Part shown: piece by piece, positions 22,872-33,229 of the stretch | How the letters are laid out: each line of letters opens with the position of its first letter | How positions within the stretch are numbered: position 1 is the stretch's first letter | Assembly: GCF_052857255.1 (NCBI RefSeq) | Contig: NC_135505.1 | Span: 42,619,520-42,683,519, forward strand | Source: Amblyomma americanum | Taxonomy: Eukaryota > Arthropoda > Arachnida > Ixodida > Ixodidae | Direction: 5' to 3' | DNA: 64,000 nt | The notes under the pieces: generated by a model | Told to the model about the DNA's origin: nothing | The model's database searches: none | Seen by the model: only the letters and a program-made list of their open reading frames with translations | Translations under genes and position numbers: made by a program

Positions 22872-23391
22872 GCTTAAATGAATTTTTACATGATAAAGCT
22901 TTCGCTCCGCAGCGACACTCCGATCCGGTTTGAACCAGTTAAATCTAGCTAGAAAGAACTTCCACAGCCTGCCCTCCACAGCAAAGAAAAAGCTGAAGAA
23001 ACCAACTCTTATTCTCAAGTCCTGACAATAGGAAATTTACCTTTCGTTTTCGGCGATAGGATTAATGATCTACCATTAGAAGCCTCATCACGGAAAAACA
23101 GGGCACTCTGGTCTGTCACAAAACTCGCTGATTCGTGCAGGCACGCAAACGTCCTCAGTTCACGCGACGTGCCCCTACACCACACCTGCCCCATCCCTCT
23201 TCGTTTCACTCTTCTCTCTCCGTTTTCTCCACCTAACAATCGTCCTCTTCTCTTCGCTTCTGTCCTCCCAATACGCATTCGAAGCCTCGTCACGGGAAAA
23301 ACCACACGTTGTGTCTGTCTTAAAATTCGTAAAAACCAAGCGCTGTGGTGGTCTGATATTAATTTAGGTGATTTGTTCCGTTCTGTGCCGT
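22872..23391. repeat. Unclassified 520-bp repeat, unit 1
   Basis: Strongly similar along its whole length to 24637-25152. Shared blocks include GCGACACTCC, AGAAGCCTCATCACGG, AACGTCCTCAGTTCACG, TCCCAATACGCATTC and GCGCTGTGGTGGTCTGA. An internal theme, GAAGCCTC(A/G)TCACGG, occurs twice per unit. Neither strand gives a protein-like frame conserved between units. Family unknown. Confidence 0.8.
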
Positions 23392-24636
23392 GAAAAATTA
23401 GTCGATTGACAAAACAGTTATGATGTCTTCAGGTCCCGTGATTTACCACCAGATGCCAACGGTCTTTTACTATCCAGCTGCTATCTACCAAACATGAGCA
23501 GCATGTACACCAGAAGAAGAGACGCACTCAAGGAAAGGACAGGGCCTGCGCATGCTGTCGTATTAACAGAAGTAATCATTGATTAAGCGTGTCCCCAATT
23601 TTTTACAATCAGTAGAATTGGAAAAAGAGGTGAAGGTTGGGTCGGTTTGACGCTATCAGGATTTGAATTGGTACGACCAGTTCGCATGCCATGGACCGAC
23701 CTTGAATAGAGTTTCTTCGCGCGTAACATTGTTTTCACTTCCCGGTTGTCGTTGAATCACCCCATTATCTTTATCAGTCTGCTGTATCATGGCGCCCGTG
23801 CCTGTCCGTAGATATGCTTGGAAAGCAAGTGTCCTCCGTTACAAAGAAGCTGTAAAATGCTTGTAGCTTAGTGCTACGTTGAAAAAAAAAGCTGTGCCGC
23901 TCCTTCTGAACTAAATGCTGGGATGATCGCTAATAAAGCACACAAATAGTGCTCTGAGGACCTCCTATTGACCGGCGGTCGGAAAGTATTTTTGTGCTAA
24001 GATCACTAATAAAACACATTACGATGGTCCAGAGACCTGCTATTGATTGGCAATTGGAATTTTTTGTTGTGCTATGCATTAGAGTGAGTCTCTTTCATCG
24101 CCCTTGTGATTGTGTACGCGCAATACGACTGACTTCGGTGCGTTCTCATTATTTTCAAATACTGCCCTAACAAGAGGTGCTTACCTCGCACCATAATATG
24201 CACTGTATGTCTCCAAAGGTACGCTAAAGTGTAACTTCATTCAAGTTACATAGAACGTTCACTGAAGTCTTGGAAGATTAAGCGAAATAATGATTATTTT
24301 GATCGTCATATTCATCACTTACGGCTGATTGAGATAGAAGCACTTATTCCGGCTTTCCACGTAATCGCTGTTGGACAGCTTTAGGATGCCAAAAATATAA
24401 AAAAGAGTGCAATGCACTTTGCAGGCGTCCATTCCCGCAATAACATTCGCATTTGCGGATCCGCACTGTTAGGCGAGCATTTATTTCTGCATCGGCACTC
24501 ATTGTGAACCGGCGACAACTGGCAGAGTTCAACGCCATCGATTTTTTTACCGCGGGCCTTATTCTACATGAGACATTTTTACTTGCAGTAGTATCAAAGC
24601 ACAGCGAGAGAAAGAAAGAAGCGCTAGTGATTTGTT
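23392..24636. other. Spacer between the two repeat units; 76-bp tandem pair
   Basis: No gene seen. A diverged tandem duplication of 76 bases lies at 23925-24000 and 24001-24074, sharing GATC(G/A)CTAATAAA(G/A)CACA, CCT(C/G)CTATTGA and TTTGTGCTA. Confidence 0.5.
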
Positions 24637-25152
24637 TAAATGAATTCTTGCGTGGTAAAGCTTTTGCCCCGGAGCGACACTCCAATCCGAATTGAACCAC
24701 TAAAAACTGGCTATAAACAACCTCCACAGCCCGTCCTCCACAGCACAGAAAAAGCAGAAGAAACTAACACTTATTTTTAAGTGCTCGCAATAGTAATTTT
24801 ACGTTTCGTTTTCGGAGATAGGAATAATGATCTAACATTAGAAGCCTCATCACGGAAAAACAGGGCACTGTGGTCTGTCGCCAAACTCGCTGATTCGTGC
24901 GGACAGTCAAACGTCCTCAGTTCACGTGACGTGCCCCTATACCACAACTGCCGTTTCCTCCCTTCGCTTCTCTCTCCGTTTTCTCTACCTAAAAGTCGTC
25001 CTCCTCTCTTCGCTTCTGCCCTCCCAATACGCATTCAAAGCCTCATCACGGGAAGAACCAAACGTTGTGTCTTTCTTAAAATTCGCAAAATCCCAGCGCT
25101 GTGGTGGTCTGACATCAAATTAGGTGATTGGTCCCGTTATGTGCCGTCAAAA
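24637..25152. repeat. Unclassified 520-bp repeat, unit 2
   Basis: Second member of the direct-repeat pair described at 22872-23391, same orientation, about 1.25 kb apart. Left edge TTTAAATGAATTC, right edge near TATGTGCCGTC. Differences are scattered substitutions and short indels, so the units are old or diverged before arrival. Confidence 0.8.
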
Positions 25153-25714
25153 CTTTAAAAGAAAGCAGCACCAGTGATTTCTTAACGGTACCGCTGCCTT
25201 CAAGCCACTGTGGCACCACCACATGCTCTAAAATGCTGTTATAGAAACTACATACGTTAAGGGCAAAAACTAAAGTTCGAAGCGGGAAAAATTCTTCCGA
25301 GAAGGCACCACTATCTGCTGCCTCGTCCTAATGTGATGACGTCTTGTTGAACCGGCTTCCATGTGCAACGGCTGAGAGCACATTCACATCAGCAGGCGCA
25401 ACGCAGTTTGTTTCCGATGATAATAGCACGACGCTCCGTCGGGCGCTATGCAATGCGAAAGATGAAAAAGGCACCATCGTTCTTGCTCACTACATTGCAG
25501 ACGCAGTCGGCGGGGTGCCTCAGCGCTGTTTTTCTGCGGCCGTGAGCACATATAGACCTTCTCACTGTCTACAGCTCGATTGAGCGCACGTGCGTGTTGG
25601 ACTGCGCTGCGGATGCGAAGTTACGCAGCTGGCAAAGGCCCGTCAATATACGGCTGCGCCCAAAGAAGCAAATGTGAAAAGGTCTATAGGGACCGCAGCT
25701 TCGCAGGGGGGCGC
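25153..25714. other. Non-coding, no recognised feature
   Basis: No family-like frame. It ends at the 3' terminus of the LINE on the minus strand. Confidence 0.35.
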
Positions 25715-27124
25715 TGCATGAATGGATGGTTGGATGAAAGGTAGTAACGTCCCCTTAGAAACGAGGTGATGGCAGATGCCACCATGCTCGGCTTATTTTT
25801 CCTTATTTTTGTTTTTCGGTGTTGTAAGTTATTAAAATTCGCCATTTCGTTTAAGTACGTCTTACTACATTTTTAACCTTATGTCAGCTTTCTGCTTTTG
25901 AGCAACCAATCTTCGATCGCTTTTTGCTAATTTCCATCGCAGATTTATTTACATGAGTATTGTTATCTATAAACGCTGGGCCTCAGGAACAGTGACTGTG
26001 CCTGCATCGACATCGGCATGAATACCACCACATTTTAGTATGAGGTATTCTATGGTTTATACAGATTTATCACTCACATCGCATGTTTTATCTTCATCGT
26101 TAAATTTCTTTTTGCAGCTGCGCATTCCAAGGCCTTCAAAGAGTAATGCACTGCCTCTTGAGTTATCATAAAACACTTTCTCCGATCTGATTTTTTAATA
26201 TCGATATAGTTCTACACTATGCTTCTTTCCATTGAATATATCTAATTTTTTGCTTCCGTGTTTTTAATCTGTCGTTGAATGCTCTTTCATTCTCCGTCTT
26301 CGTGCCTGGCATACGTACTGCTTAGCTTCCTAGTTCTTTTCCACCAGTGTGAGTCAATGCTCTTTCTGTATTGGTAATTAAAGACCTTAGCTGCCCACCT
26401 CTTTTCGTCTTAATTCCTGAGGCGTTCTTCGTATAGTATTTTAATCTGAGCTTCGCATGCTTCTAACGATGATCAGCCCATATCCCCCTGTACTGCCTCG
26501 TTCACGGTTTTCCCGTGGGCACCTAGTGCTAATCTTCCAACACCTCTCTGATTTGCTTCTAATCCAGATTGAACTTCTGCCCTTAATCACAGAACCGAAT
26601 TCCCGAAAGTCAGCCCTGGCATTATTATTCCTTTCAAATACCTCTCAATACTTCATACCTGTTGTACCCCCACAATGCCCTATGTTTCATTATCCCGGCA
26701 TCTCTTCGATCTTTTGCTATGCGAGACTGTTCGTTTTTTTTCCGTGCGCATCCGCCCTTCGTCTATACCCTACCCCGTTATATTCGTATTCGGCCACTCA
26801 GGGTATTCTATGGCCTTGTATTGTAAGCTACTGACCAGCTGTATCGTTGAAAAGTCATCGAACGTGACTTAGTTGCGCTAAAACTGAAGCCTAGACTGTG
26901 TGCTTTGTCTTCACAGCAATTAAAAAGCGTTTTCAAATCTTCCTGGCTAACTGTAACTGTACAATATCACGCGCATACATTAAACCCGTTAGTCCTTGCT
27001 CAACAACCCTTCCGCCTAATCTGTACGACAGATTACATCCTAGATTGCTTCCTTGTAGCCTTCCTTCCATGCTTGTACAAAGCATGAACAGCAGCGGTGG
27101 TAGAGGATAGCCTTGCCATAATTA

Positions 27125-27530
27125 TTGGTGTACATCAACAGTTGTCGTACTCTTAATTCTTTACTATGTTATTAAGGCGCAAGTCTTTAATGGCTTATTC
27201 TTCCGTCCCCCCGTGCGGCGTTACATAGAGCGCCTGGGGTGACTCATCGACGAGCGCAGCTGCCAAAATATTAAGGCGAAACCTTCAATGGCTCATGCTC
27301 GCGTCTGTCCGTTCTTCAACGCGATAAGAAATCTTTGTGCACGGGGATTCGAACCACAATCGTTCCATTCCGCAGCCGAGCGTGCTAGCGACTACCCTAC
27401 TTCCTCCAACGCACATGTAGTTCTTGTTTATAGGACGCTGGAGAGTGTTTGCAGAAGGGCGCCGAATCAGACGGATGGCCCCAAAACTTATTCTAGTGTG
27501 TCCAGCATTTAGGGTCACAAACAATTGTTT
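27125..27530 (-). repeat. tRNA-like repeat inserted in LINE-A RT
   Basis: Breaks the RT between the NRKLLW and PLPPLLF blocks. On the minus strand it has a B box GGTTCGAATCC (27345-27355) with an upstream TAGTCGCTAGCACGCTCGG, laid out like a tRNA gene. The block ATTAAGGCG(C/A)AA..CTT(T/C)AATGGCT occurs twice, near 27171 and 27270. A second tRNA-derived SINE type is likely. It is not a functional tRNA gene. Confidence 0.5.
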
Positions 27531-27900
27531 ATTTAATAAACAGCTTCACCACGCATCAGTGACACAATCAGTAACACCGCGCTGATGGCTTTCGTCTCAC
27601 CGCGCTTCAGGTCAACAAAGTGCCCCCCCCACGATTTTTCAGCTTTATTTTCTCGATATATTTCTTGTAGAAAATCAATTACTTCTTGACCGGCACCTTC
27701 ATTTTTTAATATGTTCCACAGGAGTTTCCTGTTCACGTTCTCGTATGCACTGCTTATGTCCAGGAATGCTAAATACAGAGGCCTGTATTCCGCCTTAGCT
27801 ATTTATACGCACCGGGTAAGCACGAACAGGCTATCATCTATGCGCCTACCACTTATGAACCGTTATGAAGTTGTCCGAGTATTCTATTACCTTGTACCCA

Positions 27901-28131
27901 GCAGCCGCCGCGGTGGCTGAGTGGTTATGGCACTCGGCTGCTGGCCCGAAAGACGCGGGTTCGATCCCGGCCGCGGCGGTCGAATTTCGATGGAGGCGAA
28001 ATTCTAGAGGCCCGTGTGCTGTGCGATGTCAGTGCACGTTAAAGAACCCCAGGTGGTCGAAATTTCCGGAGCCCTTCACTACGGCGTCCCTCATAGCCTG
28101 AGTCGCTTTGGGACGGTAAACCCCATAAACC
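27901..28131 (+). mobile_element. Ruka-like SINE, copy 4, with perfect 15-bp duplication
   Basis: 231 bases, the best-preserved copy: intact A-box region (GTGGCTGAGTGGTTATGG), B box GGTTCGATCCC, CGAATTTCGATGGAGGC, GTCAGTGCACGTTAAAGAACC, GGCGTCCCTCATAGCC and a CCCCATAAACC end. ATTACCTTGTACCCA is repeated exactly at 27886-27900 and 28132-28146. It sits inside LINE-A RT in the opposite orientation, so it is younger than that LINE. Confidence 0.96.
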
Positions 28132-28900
28132 ATTACCTTGTACCCATGACTGCATTTTTAATTTCGCCACCTGCATTGCCAATCTGTATATAACTGGTGT
28201 TATTGTAATCGGCCGGAAGGATTTTATGTTGGTCTTATCGCCTTTCACTTTAAAAATCAAAATCATTTTACTCGAATTCCAGCTGTACGGAACTTGCTTA
28301 TTTGCCATCACTGCCTCGAATGCTTTTATCAGCGTTTCGTTGCCTCTTGGGCCAAGTTAATTATTAAGCTTTATTGGAATTTCGTCTATTCCTACAGACG
28401 TGCATTTTAGAATATTTGCTTCCGCCTTTTTTGACTTAAAACAGGTCACTTATAAGCTGTTTTCTATTGTGCTAGCCTGTGTTGCTCGCTCATTTGAGGC
28501 GATTACCCTATCGTCTTTCCTAAATGACCCAACTGTAACTAATGCAATGTAGTTGACAGCGTCATCTCCCTCTAAACATTTTCCTTCGGCATCGTGAATC
28601 TGTTCCTGCTTACTGTGATTCGCTTTGCCCAGCCAGGTTATATGGTTCCAGAATTTTCTTGGCCCCCCTTTAGTTGCATTTGCGAACTTCAGCGAGCCAG
28701 CTTTCGGAGGACTGCTTTGTTTCAGCCTGAACTAGGACCTGCACTTGCTGTTTCTTTGGTCGATAAGATTCTGATTTCTAGCCTATTTTCTCGAAAGATA
28801 ACTGCGCCCTCTTTGCTTTTCACTGTTCCCGTGAAGAAAACCGTCGTTCTTGGATGGCCTCTCTAATTTCCTTATTCCACCAATTTCGTGGCTTCCTCTT

Positions 28901-29840
28901 TCCTCCCCAGCGGTTTGCTTCTTTTACTTGTTTTATTTTTGTGCTAATGAGTAGTTATAATTTATTATAATCCCACTTTTCCTGGAATGTGTCTCTATTG
29001 CTTCCTCTATGCAGGCCGCTATTTGCGCTATTTGTTCGTCACTTAATTTTGCGTACTCTTTTGAATACAATTCCTTTCTGTTTTGAACAGGGCTCCAAAC
29101 TGTAAACTAGTACGCTTATGATCACTACCGAGGCTGTACTTCCCTTCTTCGTCTATTTCCATTATTACGAGCTTGCTACACATCCCCTGCGACATTATGC
29201 AGTAGTCAAACGTCGTTTGCCTCTTATTGGATTACCACATTATTTGTCCCTTACACTTAATTTCTCTATTTAGAATAACTAGGTTGGGTCGCTCACAGAA
29301 ATCCAGCATCAACTTTCCGTTACAATCTTTGTACTCTTCCAGATCCTCGATGTGGCCATTCATGTCACCCTGCAGAATAATATCGGAACCTTCTCCAAAC
29401 TACTTTGTAACGCCATTCAGATACTTAACTAGATACTTGTTTTCTTGCCTGCATTGGTCTCTGATCTCTAGATAAAGTACTCCTAGCCGTGTTCTTTTAC
29501 CGGCAATTGTACCTGATACCCATATATGCTCGTTGCAAGTTGTCTTTATTTTTTGCCAATTTGTTTTTTGAAGTATGAGCATACCTACTCCTCCTCCTTT
29601 CATCTCCATTGATGTTCTGTTGCTCTCTTCCCAGACGTTGGCATCAATAAACTCTGCATCTTCTAGATTCCTGAGATGTGTCTTGCATAGCGCGTATACA
29701 CCTTCTTCTTCGTACTTTAATTGGTGTTATATTTCTGACCACTTCGCTCTCTTTCTACCGCCTTGCATGTTTATGCGCCTGATCCTGGTGTTAAATTTCT
29801 ATATTGTAGTTTTTTCCTGGACCTCCTTGGAGCCATTTTG
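28901..29840 (-). pseudogene. LINE-A ORF2: APE endonuclease domain
   Basis: Minus-strand frames read KGGGVGMLILQKTNWQK, CNEHIWVSGTIAGKRTRLGV, then LQGDMNGHIEDLEEYKDCNG (endonuclease GDxN strand) and IDEEGKYSLGSDHKRT (catalytic SDH at the end of the domain). This nuclease would nick the target for target-primed reverse transcription. Several frameshifts and stops. Confidence 0.75.
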
Positions 29841-29949
29841 TTGGTGTCAGCCACCATTGTTACGCTTTCTACTTTGCTTGTACCTACCCTTAAGCCCTGA
29901 GCCACAGTAGACCCCCTAAAAAGTTATATACTGCTCGGTCTGCCAGGCG

Positions 29950-30918
29950 TCAGCCGATCTCGGCGCCTAGCCTTCCATTAAAATGGATGCCATCACGTGT
30001 AAACCCTCTGCTAAAGCCTGCTCTATGAACTTCAATGTTTATGTCTGTTACTTCAAAGGCTTTCCCCTGGGTTAACTTCCTTATCCCTCGATTAACAGCC
30101 ACAACGTCAATCTCAACTTCTCCGTTCCGTCCTTGCTCCTCCGGCACTGTGCACACCACGATTTGGACTTGCCGTGCTATTGCCTTCAAATCGTCAACTC
30201 CCTCCGCTAATCTTTCCACAACTTTTGCGGCTTCACCAATCAGGACATCATTTAGCCCCGCCGCTACCACTACCAAATTGCGCTCTGCAACATTCTCAGA
30301 AAGGTCGCCTTTTGTCTCCCTCAGTACTGCGTCCATATTCCTGCCTGAGAATGCCCCGACTGCTACCCGCTCATCCTCCTTTACACGCTCCATTAGAGTT
30401 CTTTTGCACCTCCTCATGCTTGAGTCATCACCGATAAGCACTAGGGTATTCTCCTCCTTCATCCTAACTTCCGGATTATTATGCCGCCTCTTATCTGAGA
30501 CTGTTACGTCCTTCCTTGGGATTAGCTTGTTCCCCTTCTCTCTGTCGCCTCCAGACTTCTTAGCTGCGACGTGTGCGTCGCTGTTACTCTCTGAACCTGC
30601 GTGACCTACTCACCTATCGCTGTCCATGCCAGTGCTGGCCCCATCCACATGGCTGGCGCTGGAATGTCCACCAATGTGGCTTCGCTTGGCAGTACCAGCC
30701 ATTTTTGCCTGCGGCAATTGACTACGGTGTTCTTGAATTTTGCGCTTCTCTGCCCTCTCTACCTGCAGCTCTATTTCTAGGGCATCCATACGTAGCGCTA
30801 GGCTGGTGTTCGCTGCGTCAGCCCTGTCCAGGCGTGCATTCAGTACGCAGAGTTTGTACATAAAATTCGCGCCTTCGGCCTCCTCTACAGATTCGAACTG
30901 CGTTTCCTTCAAATTCAC
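29950..30918 (-). pseudogene. LINE-A ORF1: coiled coil plus SGNH/esterase-like domain
   Basis: A frame of about 322 codons with a single in-frame TGA (30610-30612 region). The N-terminal part (MNLKETQFESVEEAEGANF..) is charged and heptad-like: RLDRADAANTSLALRMDALE. The C-terminal part has LVLIGDDSSMRR, AFSGRNMDAVL, RNLVVVAAGLNDVL and FTRDGIHFNGRLG, the block order of the SGNH (esterase-like) domain of CR1/L2 ORF1 proteins: GDS, G, GxND and DGxH. The Ser, Asn, Asp and His blocks are present. It would coat the element RNA or bind membranes or nucleic acid; its exact role is not settled. Confidence 0.8.
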
Positions 30919-30955
30919 CGACGCCTATTACGCCTTGCATTTATTGGTCAGTTGA

Positions 30956-31364
30956 TTCAACATTTTAGCAGCACTGGATTTTTGCTACCACGAATCGCTA
31001 GTATATATTCAGGCTAAAAAAAACAAGAAAAATAAGAAACACTCGCAAGCACAAGCTCAAATAAAATACTGCCTACCGCAAAAGCAGATCACCTAAAAAA
31101 AACGAACTACCTGCCTAAACAAGTTAAACTCACAAATGGGCGCTACAGATCTATAGCTGCCGGCTGGAGAAGACCCAGCAGTTAGGTCACTGACCTGGAT
31201 TACGCGAGCACTTCACCTAACGAGCCTGCATCTCAAAATAGCCCAAAAATAACCTCTGAAAATAATATCTAAAGAACTCATCGATCCGTCGCAGTCACTG
31301 CGCTCTCGCAGTCGGCGCACTCGCAGCATCGAAGCAAGCGTCCGCACCGCACGGCTGTCAAATG
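30956..31364. other. Non-coding, no recognised feature
   Basis: LINE-A 5' flank or remaining 5' UTR; nothing recognised. Confidence 0.35.
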
Positions 31365-32700
31365 TATGGATGAATGGACGGATGGATGGACGGACGGACG
31401 GACGGACGGACGGACGGACGGACGGACGGACGGATGGATGGATGGACTGATGGACGGATGGAAGGATGGATGGATTGATGGATGGATGGATGGATGGATG
31501 GATGGATGGATGGATGGATGGATGGATGGATGGATGGATGGATGGATAAGGTTGCGCCCTTTAAATTGGGCGGTGGTTCAAGCCACCTGGCCATGGCCTG
31601 TGAAATTTTACTCTTGTCTTGACTTCAGCCACTAATCAGGTAACCTTCACGTCGTTACTTATAACCACTTAAAATGTACTGTTCTTTCAATGTCCTTACG
31701 CACCAATGCTTTGAATAAATCAGCCCCGCTGCTTTTCACTGCTGGGCGCAACCCTTTACAGAAAAGTACCAAGTGTACCAAAATCCGAAGTGCCCAGTAT
31801 ATCTCACATATGCTCTTAAATAACGTTGTCGCAGGTTCCCCAGATATCCAGAAATGCTATCCATAGGGACCTGTGTACCTTTTCAGCAATCTCTATACAT
31901 GTTGCAATGAAAACAGATTGTCCTCCAATCTTTGTTTCCACGAACCCCTTTTTGTAGATTGCTTAGCACCCCCCGTTCTCCAACTAAGCCTGCAGTCTGT
32001 CCTTTATAATCTGCATCATCACCCTGTAACCCCCCGATGCCACTGTTATGCGACAACAGTTGCTTATGTCAGCTTTGTCCCCCTTTCAATTATATATAAC
32101 GTTCTTTCTACTCATTCGCCATTCATGGGGGTTTTGCCATTCACTATCATTTTGTTCACTACCTCTATTATTGTTTGGTTTGAATTTTGTCCTAGCTTGT
32201 GTATTAACATTATCGCAATATCACCTGGTCATCTCGACGTGCCACTAGAAACCTTCTTCTCTGCCCTTTCCCACTCTCTTTGCTCAAGTGAAGATATTGT
32301 AGTAACCGGTCTATCCTCCTTCGATAAATGATATGCAACATTTTTTTCGTTAAATTTTTCTGTCCTCCATGTTCCGATGTGTTTCATTGCTTAATCCCAT
32401 TCTAGTCGAATATCCTCATCTGTAACAATCAACCCTTGATCTAGCCTAATCTTATTACCTATTTTATTTAGATGTTTCCAGAGTTTCTGAGCTGCTTTCT
32501 AGCGCTGATATCTAATTTTGACCTCCATTGTGCACCATTTTTTCTAATTTTATCTTTAATCAAATAGGATGCTTCCCTTCTACACTTTATGAAAGTACCT
32601 CAATTTCTGTCTACTTCAGTTTCTGGTTCCCCTCTCTCGTGTGCTTTTAAGACTTGCTTAATCCCCAGTTGACTCCTTTATTCCACGTTGTCTGTTCTTT
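31365..32700 (-). mobile_element. LINE-C: degraded CR1/L2-like LINE 3' end with (GGAT)n
   Basis: On the minus strand the C-terminal region reads through FIQSIGA-like codons and [17 protein letters not shown] into (ATCC)n. The tetranucleotide array (GGAT/GGAC mix) is 31365-31548 on the plus strand. The block 32330-32700 read backwards (KLWKHLNKIGNKIRLDQGL, TDEDIRLEWD) resembles LINE sequence just before RT. The intervening 31870-32330 is not assignable. The array is the terminal tail of the LINE. Confidence 0.6.
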
Positions 32701-33229
32701 TCTTTTTTTGTCCTTTTGTACTGTGTCACTCCCCTCTATAATGCCCTCTGGGCCAAGAGGGCAACTGAAATAAATAAATAAATAAGTACCTGGTCAGCAG
32801 GCGAGGGCTCAGGGTTGCAGTGGTAATGGGTGTCCCGGCAGACGGTGGTGCACAGTCGGCGGGTGGGCAGCTCCGATGCGATGTGGCAGGTGGTGACAGC
32901 AGGGTGGTGACTGCAGGTCGCGGGCGAGGCGCAGCGTCGGGGCTGGGCGCGGCGTGCTGCCGAAGCTGGATGCTGGCTGGTAGTTTGTAGTGGAACAGTG
33001 CCGTTCTGATGTGCCCTCGTACTTTTCCATCTGCGCTGAAAAAGGTCAACACAGATGTAGCCCGCTCCCGCAGCGCGTGCTACGTGGCTGTTCGGCCCTC
33101 ACGAGAGTCTTGAGGGCTAATGCAAGTGAGTCTTGCGTGACACCAATGGCCATGAGCGGCCCGTACGCTCATGATTCAACGAGACTGCCTGCCGGGTAGC
33201 GTTCCCGCTCTAGGCTGCGCCGGCAGATT
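32701..33229. other. GC-rich block, possibly 3' LTR/UTR of Gypsy-3
   Basis: No protein-like frame. It follows the integrase C-terminus of the minus-strand gypsy remnant, so it may be its 3' end; no LTR partner was found. Confidence 0.3.

Larger units (their letters stand above)
26100..28900 (-). pseudogene. LINE-A ORF2: reverse transcriptase and C-terminal domain
   Basis: On the minus strand RT motifs appear in order: VPYSWNSSKMILIFKVKGDK and SFRPITITPVIYRLAM before the SINE; NRKLLWNILKNEGAGQEVID after it; then, beyond the inserted repeat, YPLPPLLFMLC and GLMYARDIVQLQLA. The catalytic YADD reads YARD, so one metal-binding Asp is lost. The C-terminal part shows GLTFGNSVLCLRAEVQ, RQ(R)GVGRLALGAHG and NSRGSALLFEGLGMR, typical of tick CR1/L2-like elements. 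RT would copy the element RNA at the nicked target. Confidence 0.75.
25715..30955 (-). mobile_element. LINE-A: near full-length CR1/L2-like retrotransposon
   Basis: Minus-strand order: ORF1 (coiled coil plus esterase-like), APE endonuclease, reverse transcriptase, C-terminal domain, then a short 3' region ending GGGGACGTTACTACCTTTCATCC and a degenerate CATCC tail near 25720-25740. About 5.2 kb in all, including a tRNA-like repeat (27125-27530) and a 231-bp SINE (27901-28131). Many stops; not functional. Confidence 0.8.

Noticed and set aside
27901..27975. tRNA gene
   Set aside because: The tRNA-like boxes belong to SINE heads (here and at the other copies); each is followed by the conserved SINE body and tail.
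30035..30604. 189-codon plus-strand frame rich in Ser/Thr
   Set aside because: Antisense shadow of LINE-A ORF1, which has clear esterase-type motifs on the minus strand.
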